Positions 1 to 8,877 are shown, counted from the stretch's first letter. The stretch: 64,000 bases of DNA from Streptomyces sp. CA-278952 (GCF_028747205.1 NZ_CP112880.1:4278001-4342000), one strand, 5' to 3'. Notes: generated by a model from the sequence alone, not told the origin. Made by a program: numbers and translations.

Positions 1-554
1 TGGGAGGAGACGAGGACCGTACGGCCTTCGGCGGCGAGGGAGGTGAGGAGGGTGCGGATCCACAGGACGCCTTCGGGGTCCAGCCCGTTGACCGGTTCGT
101 CCAGGATGACGGTGGCGGGGTCGCCGAGGAGTGCGGCGGCGATGCCGAGCCGCTGGCCCATGCCGAGGGAGAAGCCCTTGACCCTCCGGCGGGCGGCGTC
201 GGTCAGCCCGGCGAGGTCGATGACCTCCTCGACGCGGCGGCGCGGGATGCCGTGGGTGTGGGCGAGTGCCATCAGGTGGTCGAGGGCGGACCGGCCCGGG
301 TGGACGGACCGGGCCTCCAGCAGGGCGCCGACCTGGGTGAGGGGCGCGGGGTGGGTCGCGTAGGAGCACCCGTTGACGGTGGAGCGGCCGTGCGTCGGGG
401 CGTCGAGGCCGAGGAGCATGCGCATCGTCGTGGATTTCCCGGCGCCGTTGGGGCCGAGGAAGCCGGTGACGGTGCCGGGGCGGACGGTGAAGTCGAGGTC
501 CTGGACGACGGTTCTGTCGCCGTACCGCTTGGTGAGTCCGTGTGCCTTGATCAT
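1..554 (-). CDS. ABC transporter ATP-binding protein (3' end cut by window)
   Basis: Energises an ABC exporter, probably of the drug/antibiotic (DrrA/CcmA-like) type. Translating the minus strand from the ATG at 554 gives MIKAHGLTKRYGDRTVV, a Walker A motif GPNGAGKST, a signature-like FSLGMGQR and a Walker B ILDEPVNGLDP, in the right order and spacing. The frame stays open to base 1, so the C-terminus and any permease gene lie outside the window. Motif identification is certain; the substrate is unknown. Confidence 0.9.
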   Translation of the reverse strand, partial: MIKAHGLTKRYGDRTVVQDLDFTVRPGTVTGFLGPNGAGKSTTMRMLLGLDAPTHGRSTVNGCSYATHPAPLTQVGALLEARSVHPGRSALDHLMALAHTHGIPRRRVEEVIDLAGLTDAARRRVKGFSLGMGQRLGIAAALLGDPATVILDEPVNGLDPEGVLWIRTLLTSLAAEGRTVLVSS

Positions 555-748
555 GCGGTCGACGCTACGGAGACGGCGCGGCACGGTCGTCCGACCGGGG
601 GCTGGACGTGGGCCCGGGGCGTAGTACCGGGGTACGACGGGGTGCCGGTGTGGGGTGGGGCGAGGGTGGTGCGGTGCGGTCGCTCTGTGGGTGGTGGCGG
701 TGGGGTTACTCGGTTGAACGTCGGGCGGGAGGGGGTGAGTATCGGGGG

Positions 749-1309
749 ATGGATTATGTGATGCGTGCGGTGCGGGCCGATGAATGGCCGCAGGTCAGGC
801 AGTTGCGGCTGGACGCTCTGACGGACCCGGCGGCCCCGGTGGCGTTCCTGGAGTCGTACGAGGAGGCCGTGGCGAAACCGGACGCCTTCTGGCAGGAGCG
901 CGCCGCGGCTGCCGCCGAGGGCGGGGGCGATCGTGTCCGGCAGTTCGTCGCGGAGTCGCCCGAGGGGGCGTGGGTGGGTTCGGTCACCGTGCTCGTGGAG
1001 AGCCCGGAGGACGATGTGCGCTTCGGGGAGGCGCCCGCGGTGGAACAGGCGCACTTGGTCGGTGTGTTCGTCCGTCCCGAGGTCCGGGGGACCGGGGTGA
1101 CGGACGCGCTGTTCCGGGAGGCCGTCGCGTGGGCGTGGTCGCTGTCCTCGCCCCGGCTGGAGCGGGTGCGCCTCTATGTCCACGAGAGGAATCCGCGAGC
1201 CGCCGCGTTCTACCGGCGGTTCGGATTCGTCCCCTCCGGGCAGCGGATCCCGGCCCCGGGCGACCGGGGCGAGCTGGAGCTGGAGTATGTCCTCGGGCGC
1301 GAGGGGTAA
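749..1309 (+). CDS. GNAT family N-acetyltransferase
   Basis: A 186-residue GNAT acetyltransferase that should transfer an acetyl group from acetyl-CoA to an amine; the substrate cannot be read from sequence. The acetyl-CoA-binding segment is seen as VGVFVRPEVRGTGVTDALF (Q/RxxGxG/A-like, here R-G-T-G-V) and the C-terminal strand/helix as NPRAAAFYRRFGFVPSG. The frame is open further upstream (608), but the ATG at 749 is preceded by a purine-rich GGGAGGGGG and starts the recognisable domain. It is monocistronic and convergent with the T4S-like operon. Confidence 0.88.
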   Translation: MDYVMRAVRADEWPQVRQLRLDALTDPAAPVAFLESYEEAVAKPDAFWQERAAAAAEGGGDRVRQFVAESPEGAWVGSVTVLVESPEDDVRFGEAPAVEQAHLVGVFVRPEVRGTGVTDALFREAVAWAWSLSSPRLERVRLYVHERNPRAAAFYRRFGFVPSGQRIPAPGDRGELELEYVLGREG

Positions 1310-1312
1310 CGG

Positions 1313-1413
1313 CGCTCCGGGCCCTTAGTCCGGCCGGCCTCCGGGCCCTTCGTCCGGTCGGCGCTCCGGGGGCTTTCGTCCAGTCGCTGCTCCGAGGGCT
1401 TTCGTCTAGCCGG
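1313..1413. repeat. Four imperfect ~25-bp tandem repeats
   Basis: Four degenerate copies of a GC-rich unit (core CTCCGGGCCCTT-GTCCGGTCGG) begin near 1313, 1338, 1362 and 1387. They fill the gap between the convergent GNAT gene and the TraG-like gene, whose stop codon (1406-1408) lies inside the last copy. No clear terminator hairpin was seen; the repeats may have replaced or serve as the transcription end. Confidence 0.7.
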
Positions 1414-3022
1414 CGCCCGGGGCGGAGGCGTGCAGGCGGTCCTGCCAGCGGGCCCGTCCCTGTTCCCGGGAACGGAGCAGCACGAGGGCGGGCATGCCCC
1501 GGTGCTGGCCGGTCGCGAGCAGTTCCGGGAGCTGGGGAAGGGGCGCCACGGCCGCGATGTCGTCGAGGACGAGCGTCATTGGTGGGTCGAGCCGACCGTC
1601 GGATGACCGTGCGGCCATGCGGCGGCCGTGCTCGACCACGTCTGCGGCGAGCGCGGTGAGGAGGGGCATCGCGCCGGGGCGGGAGCGGGGATCCTCGATG
1701 GATTCGCCCACCAGATAGAGCGTTCCCCCTTCGGCCGCAAAAGATTCCAGCGCGAGGGAATCCGCTCGGTTCGCCGTGCAGGCCTCGCGGATGTGCACCG
1801 TGGACAGGGCGGCGAACGCCCGTACCGTCAGTTCCTGGGCCACCTCGCGCCGTTCGGGGTAGGCGGTGAGGGCGGACTCCAGGAGCCCGGCGAGTCCGGA
1901 TGCGGCCTTGGGGTGCGTACGGAGGAGGCGTACCGGTTCGTGGGCGCCGGACCCGGAGGCCCAGCGGAGGACCTGGCGGAAGGGGCGGCCGTCCACCGCT
2001 GCGGCGTGCAGCCAGCACTGGAGGAGCGTCTGCGCGGTGTCGGCCACCGCCGCGTCGATCCGGGCCTGCGGGCGTACCGGGGCGAGCAGGGCGGCGGCGC
2101 GTGCGGCGGCGACGTCGGGGAGCTCGCAGCCTGTGGTGGGCGACCAGTGGAGGCGGGCCGGGGTGTCGCAGAGGTGGCCCGGGTCGTAGACGAGGACCGG
2201 GCCGAGCTTGGCGCGGGCGTCTTTCGTCTCGGCCCAGACGGTGGGGTCCGAGGTGACGACGAGGGTGGGGCCCTCGGCGTCGTGTACGGCCCGGACGACG
2301 GTGGGGCGCCTAGCGGGGGCGGGAGCGTAGACGAGGAGGGGGGTGCGGGGGGAGGGCAGGGAGAGGGGGAGAGGGAGAGGGGCGCCGGCGGGGGTGATTC
2401 CGGAGGGCTCCTCGGAGATCCCGGGGGCTTCGAGGGCCCCGGGGGCGTTGGGGGTTTCGCGGGCCTCGGGGGGCGTGGGTGTCTCTGTGGCCGCGGGTGT
2501 GCCTGCGGCTGTGGTGGGGTGAATTTTCGTCAGTGCTGGTGCCGGTGCGTGGGGCTGGACCGGGGCCGGGGGCGGGCTCTGTGCGGGGGGCTGCTTCTCC
2601 GGCGTTGCGAAGGCTCGTTCCTCGCGGCGGCCCTCCCGTACGGCACGACCACGGGCCACGACTCCGAGCGTGAACACCACGAGGACCACCAGCACCATCA
2701 GTTCGCCGATGAACAGGCCCCAGAACAGGCCGTACCCGGAGAGCTGGGCCGGAGGTGTCCCCGGCCAGGCCGCGGCGAGGTCCTGGGGGGCGGTGGCCAG
2801 TTCACGCAGGGCGAGAGGGGACCCGGTGAACGTCACGCCGTCCGGCCAGGCCCCGTGGGCGAAGAGCCCGGCGAGGCCGGTGGCCGTCCAGCCGACCAGG
2901 GTGGCGGCGAAGAGGAGGCCCAGGAGGCCGATCAGCAGGCCATCCGGGACGCCGCCGCCCTGGGGCCGGTCGCGTCCGTCGTGATGGGCCGGGCCCCGGC
3001 CGCGTGCTGCCTGGCGTGCCAT
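1406..3022 (-). CDS. VirD4/TraG-like coupling-type protein with degenerate P-loop
   Basis: Last gene of the T4S-like operon, 538 residues. Two membrane segments (about 28-50 and 98-123) are followed by a Pro/Ala-rich linker (about 145-225) and a cytoplasmic domain that aligns in layout with VirD4/TraG coupling proteins: a strand TPLLVYAPAP at 228, LVVTSDPTVWAETKD at 254, and a Walker B-like MTLVLDDIA with D487/D488. The P-loop position (229-243) reads LLVYAPAPARRPTVV and has no GxxGxGKT, so ATP binding looks lost. The ATG lies one base after the stop of the VirB4-like ATPase gene, implying coupling. Family assignment rests on layout and context. Confidence 0.75.
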   Translation of the reverse strand: MARQAARGRGPAHHDGRDRPQGGGVPDGLLIGLLGLLFAATLVGWTATGLAGLFAHGAWPDGVTFTGSPLALRELATAPQDLAAAWPGTPPAQLSGYGLFWGLFIGELMVLVVLVVFTLGVVARGRAVREGRREERAFATPEKQPPAQSPPPAPVQPHAPAPALTKIHPTTAAGTPAATETPTPPEARETPNAPGALEAPGISEEPSGITPAGAPLPLPLSLPSPRTPLLVYAPAPARRPTVVRAVHDAEGPTLVVTSDPTVWAETKDARAKLGPVLVYDPGHLCDTPARLHWSPTTGCELPDVAAARAAALLAPVRPQARIDAAVADTAQTLLQCWLHAAAVDGRPFRQVLRWASGSGAHEPVRLLRTHPKAASGLAGLLESALTAYPERREVAQELTVRAFAALSTVHIREACTANRADSLALESFAAEGGTLYLVGESIEDPRSRPGAMPLLTALAADVVEHGRRMAARSSDGRLDPPMTLVLDDIAAVAPLPQLPELLATGQHRGMPALVLLRSREQGRARWQDRLHASAPGAG

Positions 3023-3023
3023 G

Positions 3024-4442
3024 TCATGCCACCGTTGACTCTGACGACTCGTTGATCCGTTGCTGGTTCTCGATCCGGGCCGCCCGTTGTTCCGCCTCCA
3101 GCTCGGCGGCGCGGATGTCCTCGGGCAGGAGGTCGTCCGTCGATCCCTCGGTCATGGCGCGGTCGGTGAAGACCAGAGGGCGTTCGGCTTCGGTGATCAG
3201 GTGCTTGACGACCTGGACGTTGCCGTTGACGTCCCAGACGGCGATGCCGGGCGTGAGCGTCGGAATGATCTCGACGGCCCAGCGGGGCAGGCCGATGACC
3301 CGGCCGGTCGCTCGGGCCTCGTCCGATTTCTGGGCGTAGATCGTGCGGGTGGACGCCATCTTGAGGATGGCCGCCGCTTCCTTCGCCGCGGCCCCGTCCA
3401 CCACGTCGCTGAGGTGGTGGACGACGGCGACGAAGGAGAGGCCGAGGCGGCGTCCGAACTTCAGGAGGCGCTGGAAGAGCTGCGCGACGAAGGGGGAGTT
3501 GATGATGTGCCACGCCTCCTCGACCAGGAAGATGCGCTTCTTGCGGTCGGGCCTGATCCAGGTGTGCTCCAGCCAGACGCCGACGATCGCCATCAGGATC
3601 GGCATCGCGATCGAGTTGCGGTCGATGTGCGAGAGGTCGAAGACGATGAGGGGCGCGTCGAGGTCGATGCCGACGCTCGTGGGGCCGTCGAACATGCCAC
3701 GCAGGTCACCGTCGACCAGGCGGTCCAGGACGAGGGCGACGTCCAGGCCCCAGGCCCGTACATCGTCTATGTCGACGTTCATCGCCTCGGCGGACTCGGG
3801 CTTCGGGTGGCGCAGCTGCTCCACGATGTCCATCAGGACCGGCTGGCGGTCGGTGTTGGTCGCGGTGACGTAGGCGTGGGCGACCTTCAGGGCGAAGCCG
3901 GAACGTTCGTCGAGCCCGTGGCCCATCGCCACTTCGATGATCGTACGGAGCAGGGCGAGCTGGCCGGTGGTGGTGATGGAGGGGTCGAGGGGGTTGAGCC
4001 GGATACCGCCGTTGAGGGCTGCGGTCGGGTCCAGGCGGATGGGGGTTATGCCCAGCTCCTGGGCGATGAGGTTCCATTCGCCGACGCCGTCCTCGCCCTG
4101 GGCGTCGAGGACGACGACCTGGCGGTCACGGAAGCGGAGCTGGCGCAGGACATAGGTCTTCTCCAGCGCCGACTTGCCGTTGCCGGACTCGCCGAGGACG
4201 AGCCAGTGGGGGGCGGGGAGCTGTTGCCCGTACAGCTGGAAGGGGTCGTAGATGTAGCCCTTGCCGCTGTAGACCTCGCGGCCGATGATCACGCCGGAGT
4301 CGCCGAGGCCGGGGGCGGCGGTGGGGAGGTAGACGGCCTGGGCCTGGCCCGTCGACGTACGGACGGGGAGGCGGGTCGTCTCCACCTTGCCGAAGAGGAA
4401 GGAGGTGAAGGCATCCGACAATGCGGACAGGGGGTCTCGCAT
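3024..4442 (-). CDS. VirB4/TraC-like ATPase (C-terminal ATPase half as separate protein)
   Basis: Cytoplasmic motor of the T4S-like system, 472 residues. Walker A is GESGNGKS at 84-91; the Walker B strand RIFLVEEAWH carries E308/E309; the segments LGITPIRLDP and GIRLNPLDP and a C-terminal RAxG region (DEARATGRVIGLP) follow the VirB4/HerA pattern. It lacks the VirB4 N-terminal domain, which the upstream gene carries instead, so VirB4 appears split over two polypeptides. The gap to the upstream gene is 129 bp, the only sizeable gap inside the operon; the downstream gene starts one base after its stop. Confidence 0.88.
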   Translation of the reverse strand: MRDPLSALSDAFTSFLFGKVETTRLPVRTSTGQAQAVYLPTAAPGLGDSGVIIGREVYSGKGYIYDPFQLYGQQLPAPHWLVLGESGNGKSALEKTYVLRQLRFRDRQVVVLDAQGEDGVGEWNLIAQELGITPIRLDPTAALNGGIRLNPLDPSITTTGQLALLRTIIEVAMGHGLDERSGFALKVAHAYVTATNTDRQPVLMDIVEQLRHPKPESAEAMNVDIDDVRAWGLDVALVLDRLVDGDLRGMFDGPTSVGIDLDAPLIVFDLSHIDRNSIAMPILMAIVGVWLEHTWIRPDRKKRIFLVEEAWHIINSPFVAQLFQRLLKFGRRLGLSFVAVVHHLSDVVDGAAAKEAAAILKMASTRTIYAQKSDEARATGRVIGLPRWAVEIIPTLTPGIAVWDVNGNVQVVKHLITEAERPLVFTDRAMTEGSTDDLLPEDIRAAELEAEQRAARIENQQRINESSESTVA

Positions 4443-4502
4443 GGTGGGGGTGCCCTCTCTTGTTGCGGTTCTTCCTGCGGTTCTTCCTGCGGGTGGTGCA
4501 GG

Positions 4503-4537
4503 GGTGATCGATCGGATGGGGAACGGTGATCGATCGG
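4503..4537. repeat. Direct repeat GGTGATCGATCGG x2 inside the T4S-like operon
   Basis: Two identical 13-bp copies (4503-4515 and 4525-4537), each containing the palindrome GATCGATC, lie in the 129-bp gap between the PrgI/VirB4-N gene and the VirB4 ATPase gene. A 12-bp duplication GCGGTTCTTCCT lies beside them near 4467-4490. A spaced pair of palindromic boxes could be a regulator site for an internal promoter, but no function is known. Confidence 0.6.
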
Positions 4538-4571
4538 GTGGTGCGGCGGGGATCGGTACGGTGTCAGGTCG

Positions 4572-6122
4572 TCACCGGCGGATGCCGGTGGCGAACGGGA
4601 GCGTGTTCACGAAGGCCCGGTGGTGCTCGCGGTCGCACCATTCCAGCTTGAGATACGACTTGCCCGCCGAGGCGCGGATGGTGCGCTTGTCGCGGGCGAG
4701 GGCCTCCGGTGAGCGCGACGACACCGTGATGTACCCCACCAGGTTCACTCCGGCCGCTCCGCTGGCGAGATCTTCACCCCGCTGGTCGAGCCGGCCGTGG
4801 GCGGCGATGTCCCGGGGGTCGACGGTGCGGTTCATCTTGGCCTGGCGGCTGGCCTCGGCGTCGTCGTTGGTCTTCTCGGTCAGCATGCGTTCGATGGCTA
4901 CCTCGGTGGGTTCGAGGTCCATGCAGACGGCGACCGTACGGATGACGTCGGGGGTGTGGACGAGGAGCGGGGCGAGGAAGTTGACGCCGACGGGGGTCAT
5001 GGGCCATTCCTTCACCCAGGCCGTGGCGTGGCACCAGGGGGCGCGGGTGGAGGACTCGCGGGTCTTGGCCTGGAGGAACGTCGGCTCGACCGCGTCCAGT
5101 TCGGCAGGCCAGGCGTTGCGCTTGGTCATGGCCTGGATGTGGTCGATGGGGTGGTCGGGGTCGTACATGGAGTGTACGAGGGAGGCCAGGCGGCTCTGGC
5201 CGAGCGGCTGGCGTACCCGGATGTCGGCCTCGGCGAGGCGGGCGCAGATGTCGGTGAGCTCGCGGGCCATGACGACGGCGAGGCCGGCGTCGCGGTCGAG
5301 CTTGCGGCCGCCGTGGGGGCGGGCGGCGCGGGCCATGGCGTTGGCCTCGGCGGCCAGTTCGCGGCTGTAGTGCATGCAGGCGACGAGGTAGGCGCGGTGC
5401 TGCTCGCTGGAGGTGGAGACCATGGACTGGAGCTGGTCGTAGGACTCCTGGAGCCAGCCCGGGGACGCCTTGTCGCCGCGCTGGGCGACGTCCTTGGCGT
5501 GGGCGTCGGGGTCGGCCGGGAGGGTGCGGGCGAGCATCTGGAGGCGGGTGACGAAGCCGTCGCCGTTGGCCACGTGCTTGAGGAGGGTGCCGAAGCGGTC
5601 GACGAGGGCTTCCTGGTCCTCGCTGTCGCGGAGGCCGACGCCGGGGCCCTCGATCTCGATGGCCGCGGTGACGGTGCGGCGGTCGGCGTGGAGGAGCACG
5701 GCGATCTCGTCGGGGCCGAAGGGGGCGGCGAGCCAGCTGATCCGGCCGATGCCGGGGGGCGGGCCGATCTCGACCTCACGGCCGTCGGAGCTGACGCCCG
5801 CTTCCATGGCGGTGGAGCGGTAGGCGGTGCCGCGGCGCAGGGAGCGTTTGAAGCTGCGGTTGATCTCGAACCACTTGTAGAAGGTGCGGCCCTTGTACGG
5901 GACGTACACGACGGCGAGAGCCAGCATGGGGAAGCCCACGAGGCAGACGATGCGGAGGGAGAGGACAGGGACGAGGAGTCCGCTCATCATGCCGAGGAAC
6001 GCGCCGGCGATGATGAGGGCGATCTCGCCGGTCTCGCGGTTCTTGCCGACGATCGCGTTCGGCCGGGCGCGGCCGATGAGATACGTGCGGCGGGGCGTCA
6101 TCGTGTGGGACTGGGTCGTCAA
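4572..6122 (-). CDS. PrgI(VirB3)-VirB4 N-domain fusion, SCO6880 family
   Basis: A 516-residue inner-membrane component. Two closely spaced hydrophobic segments (about 33-51 and 55-75) match a VirB3/PrgI-type hairpin, followed by a soluble alpha/beta region resembling the N-terminal domain of VirB4; no Walker motifs are present. I recognise it as the actinobacterial SCO6880 family that accompanies split VirB4 ATPases. The start is TTG at 6122: it overlaps the upstream stop (TTGA) and has GGAGGTGGAGGG directly before it. An ATG at 6101 is possible but has no ribosome site. The protein probably anchors the next gene's ATPase to the membrane. Confidence 0.85.
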   Translation of the reverse strand: MTTQSHTMTPRRTYLIGRARPNAIVGKNRETGEIALIIAGAFLGMMSGLLVPVLSLRIVCLVGFPMLALAVVYVPYKGRTFYKWFEINRSFKRSLRRGTAYRSTAMEAGVSSDGREVEIGPPPGIGRISWLAAPFGPDEIAVLLHADRRTVTAAIEIEGPGVGLRDSEDQEALVDRFGTLLKHVANGDGFVTRLQMLARTLPADPDAHAKDVAQRGDKASPGWLQESYDQLQSMVSTSSEQHRAYLVACMHYSRELAAEANAMARAARPHGGRKLDRDAGLAVVMARELTDICARLAEADIRVRQPLGQSRLASLVHSMYDPDHPIDHIQAMTKRNAWPAELDAVEPTFLQAKTRESSTRAPWCHATAWVKEWPMTPVGVNFLAPLLVHTPDVIRTVAVCMDLEPTEVAIERMLTEKTNDDAEASRQAKMNRTVDPRDIAAHGRLDQRGEDLASGAAGVNLVGYITVSSRSPEALARDKRTIRASAGKSYLKLEWCDREHHRAFVNTLPFATGIRR

Positions 6123-7507
6123 CGCCCTCCACCTCCTGTGTTCGAGTTACCTGTGGTGCCGAAGCCGCCTCCGCCTCGGGAGGAGCGGCTGCTGTGGGGG
6201 GTCCCGGAGGTGGGTGTGGACCCGCTGCGGGGTGAGGGGGCTGCGCCGCCCCCTCCGCCTCCGCCGGTGGTGCGGGAGCTGTGGGCGGCGACGCCGCCGC
6301 TGGCCGGGTTGGCGGGGCGGGCGCCTCCGCCTCCGCCGCTGTTCTGGTCGTTGCGCCCGCTGTGGGTCTTGATGCCCTGGGAGACGAGGGCGGCCGGGGA
6401 GCTGATCATGGCGGCGGCCTGGGCGCCGTCGGTGGCCTGCTTGCGGTTGGTGCGGGCGCCCTGGATCTCGTCGCCGAAGCCGGGGACGAAGCGGTAGATC
6501 ATGGCAGAGGCGAAGATGGCCAGCAGGATGATGGAGAGGCCGGAGACGACGGCGGAGAAGGCGTCGGGGCCGTCGCCCGTGGAGAGTGCTCCGGCGAGGC
6601 CGAGGACGATGACGATGACCGGCTTCACCATGATCACCGCGATCATGATGCCGGCCCAGCGGCGGACGTGGCCCCACATGTTCTTGTCGACGAGGCCGGC
6701 GTAGACGACGATCCCGAGGAGCGCGCCGACGTAGAGCAGGGCGGCGCGGATGACGAGCTCCAGCCACAGGATGCCGGCGGCGAGGATCGAGACGAGCGAG
6801 ACGACGATCAGCATGATCGGTCCGCCGCCGATGTCCTCGCCCTTTTTGAGGGCTTCGGCGAACGAGCCGAAGAAGACGTCGGTCTGGCCGCCGGTGGCGG
6901 AGGAGATGACCTCGGTGACGCCGTCGGTGGCGGAGACGATCGTGTAGAGGATCAGCGGGGTGAAGGCCGAGGCGAGGACGGTGAGCCAGAGGAAGCCCAC
7001 GGCCTCGGAGATCGCGGTGGTGAGGGGGACGCCGCGGATGGCCCGCTTGGCTACGGCGAGGAGCCAGAGGACGAGGGTGAGGATGGTGGAGGCCGCGAAG
7101 ATGACGGCGTACTGCTGGAGGAACTTGGGGTTGGTGAAGTCGACGTTGGCCGTGGACTCGACGGCCTCGCTGAGCTTGCCGACGATCCAGGAGGCGGCGT
7201 CGGCGCAGCCTCGGGCCAGTGCGGAGAGGGGGTCGAGGGACTCTGTCGGGTCGGGAGATCCCGGCACGCTGCTGGGAGCGCTGTCGCCGTCGCCTTCCTC
7301 GCAGAACTTCTTCACCTCGCCGAACAGCAGACTGCAGTCATTGCTGGCGCTCGGTGAAGGCGTCGGGGTGGGGGTCGGTTCCGCGGCCGCGCGTCCGGCG
7401 AACGTCAGCGCGGCTGCTTGCAGTCCGGTCAGCGTGGTGGTCACCGTACGGAAGCGGTGCTGGCGACTACGGCGCTGGGGACTTGGGCGCTTGGGGCTAC
7501 CTGGCAT
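6119..7507 (-). CDS. VirB6/TrbL-like polytopic membrane protein
   Basis: A 462-residue integral membrane protein. After an N-terminal hydrophobic stretch ending AGRAAA come a Pro/Thr-rich spacer, an extracytoplasmic segment with paired cysteines, then at least six membrane segments (among them FAASTILTLVLWLLAVAK, GPIMLIVVSLVSILAAGIL and VSGLSIILLAIFASAMIY) and a cytoplasmic-looking tail of about 90 residues made mostly of Gly, Ser and Thr. The topology and position fit the channel subunit of a T4S system. ATG 7507 overlaps the end of the VirB8-like gene by 11 bases; the longer frame to 7573 has no support. Low-complexity tails of this kind occur in actinobacterial TrbL-like proteins. Confidence 0.82.
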   Translation of the reverse strand: MPGSPKRPSPQRRSRQHRFRTVTTTLTGLQAAALTFAGRAAAEPTPTPTPSPSASNDCSLLFGEVKKFCEEGDGDSAPSSVPGSPDPTESLDPLSALARGCADAASWIVGKLSEAVESTANVDFTNPKFLQQYAVIFAASTILTLVLWLLAVAKRAIRGVPLTTAISEAVGFLWLTVLASAFTPLILYTIVSATDGVTEVISSATGGQTDVFFGSFAEALKKGEDIGGGPIMLIVVSLVSILAAGILWLELVIRAALLYVGALLGIVVYAGLVDKNMWGHVRRWAGIMIAVIMVKPVIVIVLGLAGALSTGDGPDAFSAVVSGLSIILLAIFASAMIYRFVPGFGDEIQGARTNRKQATDGAQAAAMISSPAALVSQGIKTHSGRNDQNSGGGGGARPANPASGGVAAHSSRTTGGGGGGGAAPSPRSGSTPTSGTPHSSRSSRGGGGFGTTGNSNTGGGGR

Positions 7508-8366
7508 AAGTGAAGCCTCCGTACTCCTCGACGGCCTTGCTGATCGCGTCGGACTGGGAAGCCGCGACATCACCGGGAACCGGCGCCGGGCCGTCGCTCT
7601 CGGATGCTCCCGTCACTTTCCAGTCACCGTCCAGCCACGCCAACTGAGCCGTCCACGTCTTCCAGGTCGTGCTCACGGGTTTGGTGGAGTCCTGCCCGGA
7701 CATGCCGATGAGCCCCGTGTACCAGACAGCTACCTTTGCGGTGTCGCCGTCGAACGCCAGCACCTTCGTGCCCACGGGAACGGTCCTCGAGATGAAGGTG
7801 CTGCCCTGTGGGGCATTGCCGTCGGGGTCGAGACCGAGGTGCGCGAGGAACTCGGCCGAGTAGGCCAGGTCCTGACGTGCTCGGAGTTGATCCGCCGCCG
7901 CGGGCGAGTAGACCGTGTCGAGGATCTGGTGGCGGCTCTCCTTCGTGAACATCTCCGCAGACCCCAGCGCCACCGCATAGTTCGCCGCAGCGCTCTGCGC
8001 CCCCTGTTCGTCGTGGGCGAAGCCGGAGGCGATCGTGCCGTTCTTGCCCTGGACGGGTTGGGTGCCGGTGGCCGCGGTGGGGGCGCTTCCGGTGGTTCCG
8101 GGCTTTTTCGCGCCCGGCGCGGCGTCCTCGTCGCTGCCACCGCCGCGGTTGGCGAAGGCGATGGCGGCGACGAGGAGGACCACGACACCGGTGATCGTCA
8201 GGAGGGAGCGGGAGGTGCGGACCGGGCGGCGCGCGTGCGGGAGACCCGCATCGCCGTCGGGGAGACGGGTGCGGGTCTGACGGGTGCCGCCGAGGGTGCT
8301 GTACGGGTCGTCCGGGCGGCCCCCCTGGTCCTTGCCGCGGTAGTCGTGCTCGCCACCGGGACTCAT
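7497..8366 (-). CDS. VirB8/TcpC-like bitopic transfer protein
   Basis: A 289-residue protein with a charged cytoplasmic N-terminus, one membrane segment (SLLTITGVVVLLVAAIAF, about 54-71), a flexible linker and an extracytoplasmic domain of about 180 residues (AQSAAANYAVALGSAEM ... WTAQLAWLDGDWKV). That order and the closing Trp-rich strands suggest the NTF2-like fold of VirB8 and TcpC; the match is by layout, not by a catalytic motif. ATG 8366 is preceded by GAGGGAG at good spacing; an upstream GTG-type extension to 8471 is unlikely. It is translationally coupled to the TrbL-like gene. Confidence 0.75.
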   Translation of the reverse strand: MSPGGEHDYRGKDQGGRPDDPYSTLGGTRQTRTRLPDGDAGLPHARRPVRTSRSLLTITGVVVLLVAAIAFANRGGGSDEDAAPGAKKPGTTGSAPTAATGTQPVQGKNGTIASGFAHDEQGAQSAAANYAVALGSAEMFTKESRHQILDTVYSPAAADQLRARQDLAYSAEFLAHLGLDPDGNAPQGSTFISRTVPVGTKVLAFDGDTAKVAVWYTGLIGMSGQDSTKPVSTTWKTWTAQLAWLDGDWKVTGASESDGPAPVPGDVAASQSDAISKAVEEYGGFTYAR

Positions 8367-8559
8367 GCCGCGTTCGCTCCCTCGGTCGTGTGCAGATCCG
8401 CGCAGGACGACGGTAGCTGTGCTGGTTGCCGCTTGAGCGCGGTGTGGTGACTCGACATCAGGGAAACGCAACCTCAGCCGGTGGGCGCGACGGGCGGATG
8501 GTGGGGAGCGGGCTGGGACGGCCCGGACGGGACGGCCGACGGGGATGGCCGACGGTGGG

Positions 8560-8877
8560 TCAGACGGCCATTCCGTAGACGATGGTGAACAGGGTGCCCA
8601 GGGAGCCGATGATGAAGACCCCTGTCAGCCCTGCCACGATCAGGCCCTTGCCCTGCTCCGCGCTGAACGTGTCGCGCAGTGCCGTCGCTCCGATGCGCTG
8701 CTTCGCCGCGCCCCAGATCGCGATGCCGAGGCAGAGCAGAATGGCAATGGCCATCACCACCTCGATCATGATGCGCGCCTCGTTGCCCAGCGTCCCGAAC
8801 GGCCCCCAGTCCGGAGCGATTCCGCCGATGATGGTGGTGATGTCGCCCTTCTCTGCTGCCAGGATCATGTAAGTCAC
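8560..8877 (-). CDS. Small two-helix membrane protein, VirB2/TrbC-like
   Basis: First gene of the T4S-like operon, 105 residues, with two hydrophobic helices (about 36-57 and 79-101) joined by a short basic cytoplasmic loop (KQRIGATALRD). Size, two-helix topology and place at the head of the operon are those of VirB2/TrbC-type pilins or other small T4S membrane subunits. There is no cleavable signal peptide, unlike classical VirB2, so the pilin role is an inference. Start GTG 8877 follows AGGGGCG; ATG 8868 is an alternative. Its stop lies about 190 bases before the VirB8-like gene. Confidence 0.72.
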   Translation of the reverse strand: MTYMILAAEKGDITTIIGGIAPDWGPFGTLGNEARIMIEVVMAIAILLCLGIAIWGAAKQRIGATALRDTFSAEQGKGLIVAGLTGVFIIGSLGTLFTIVYGMAV

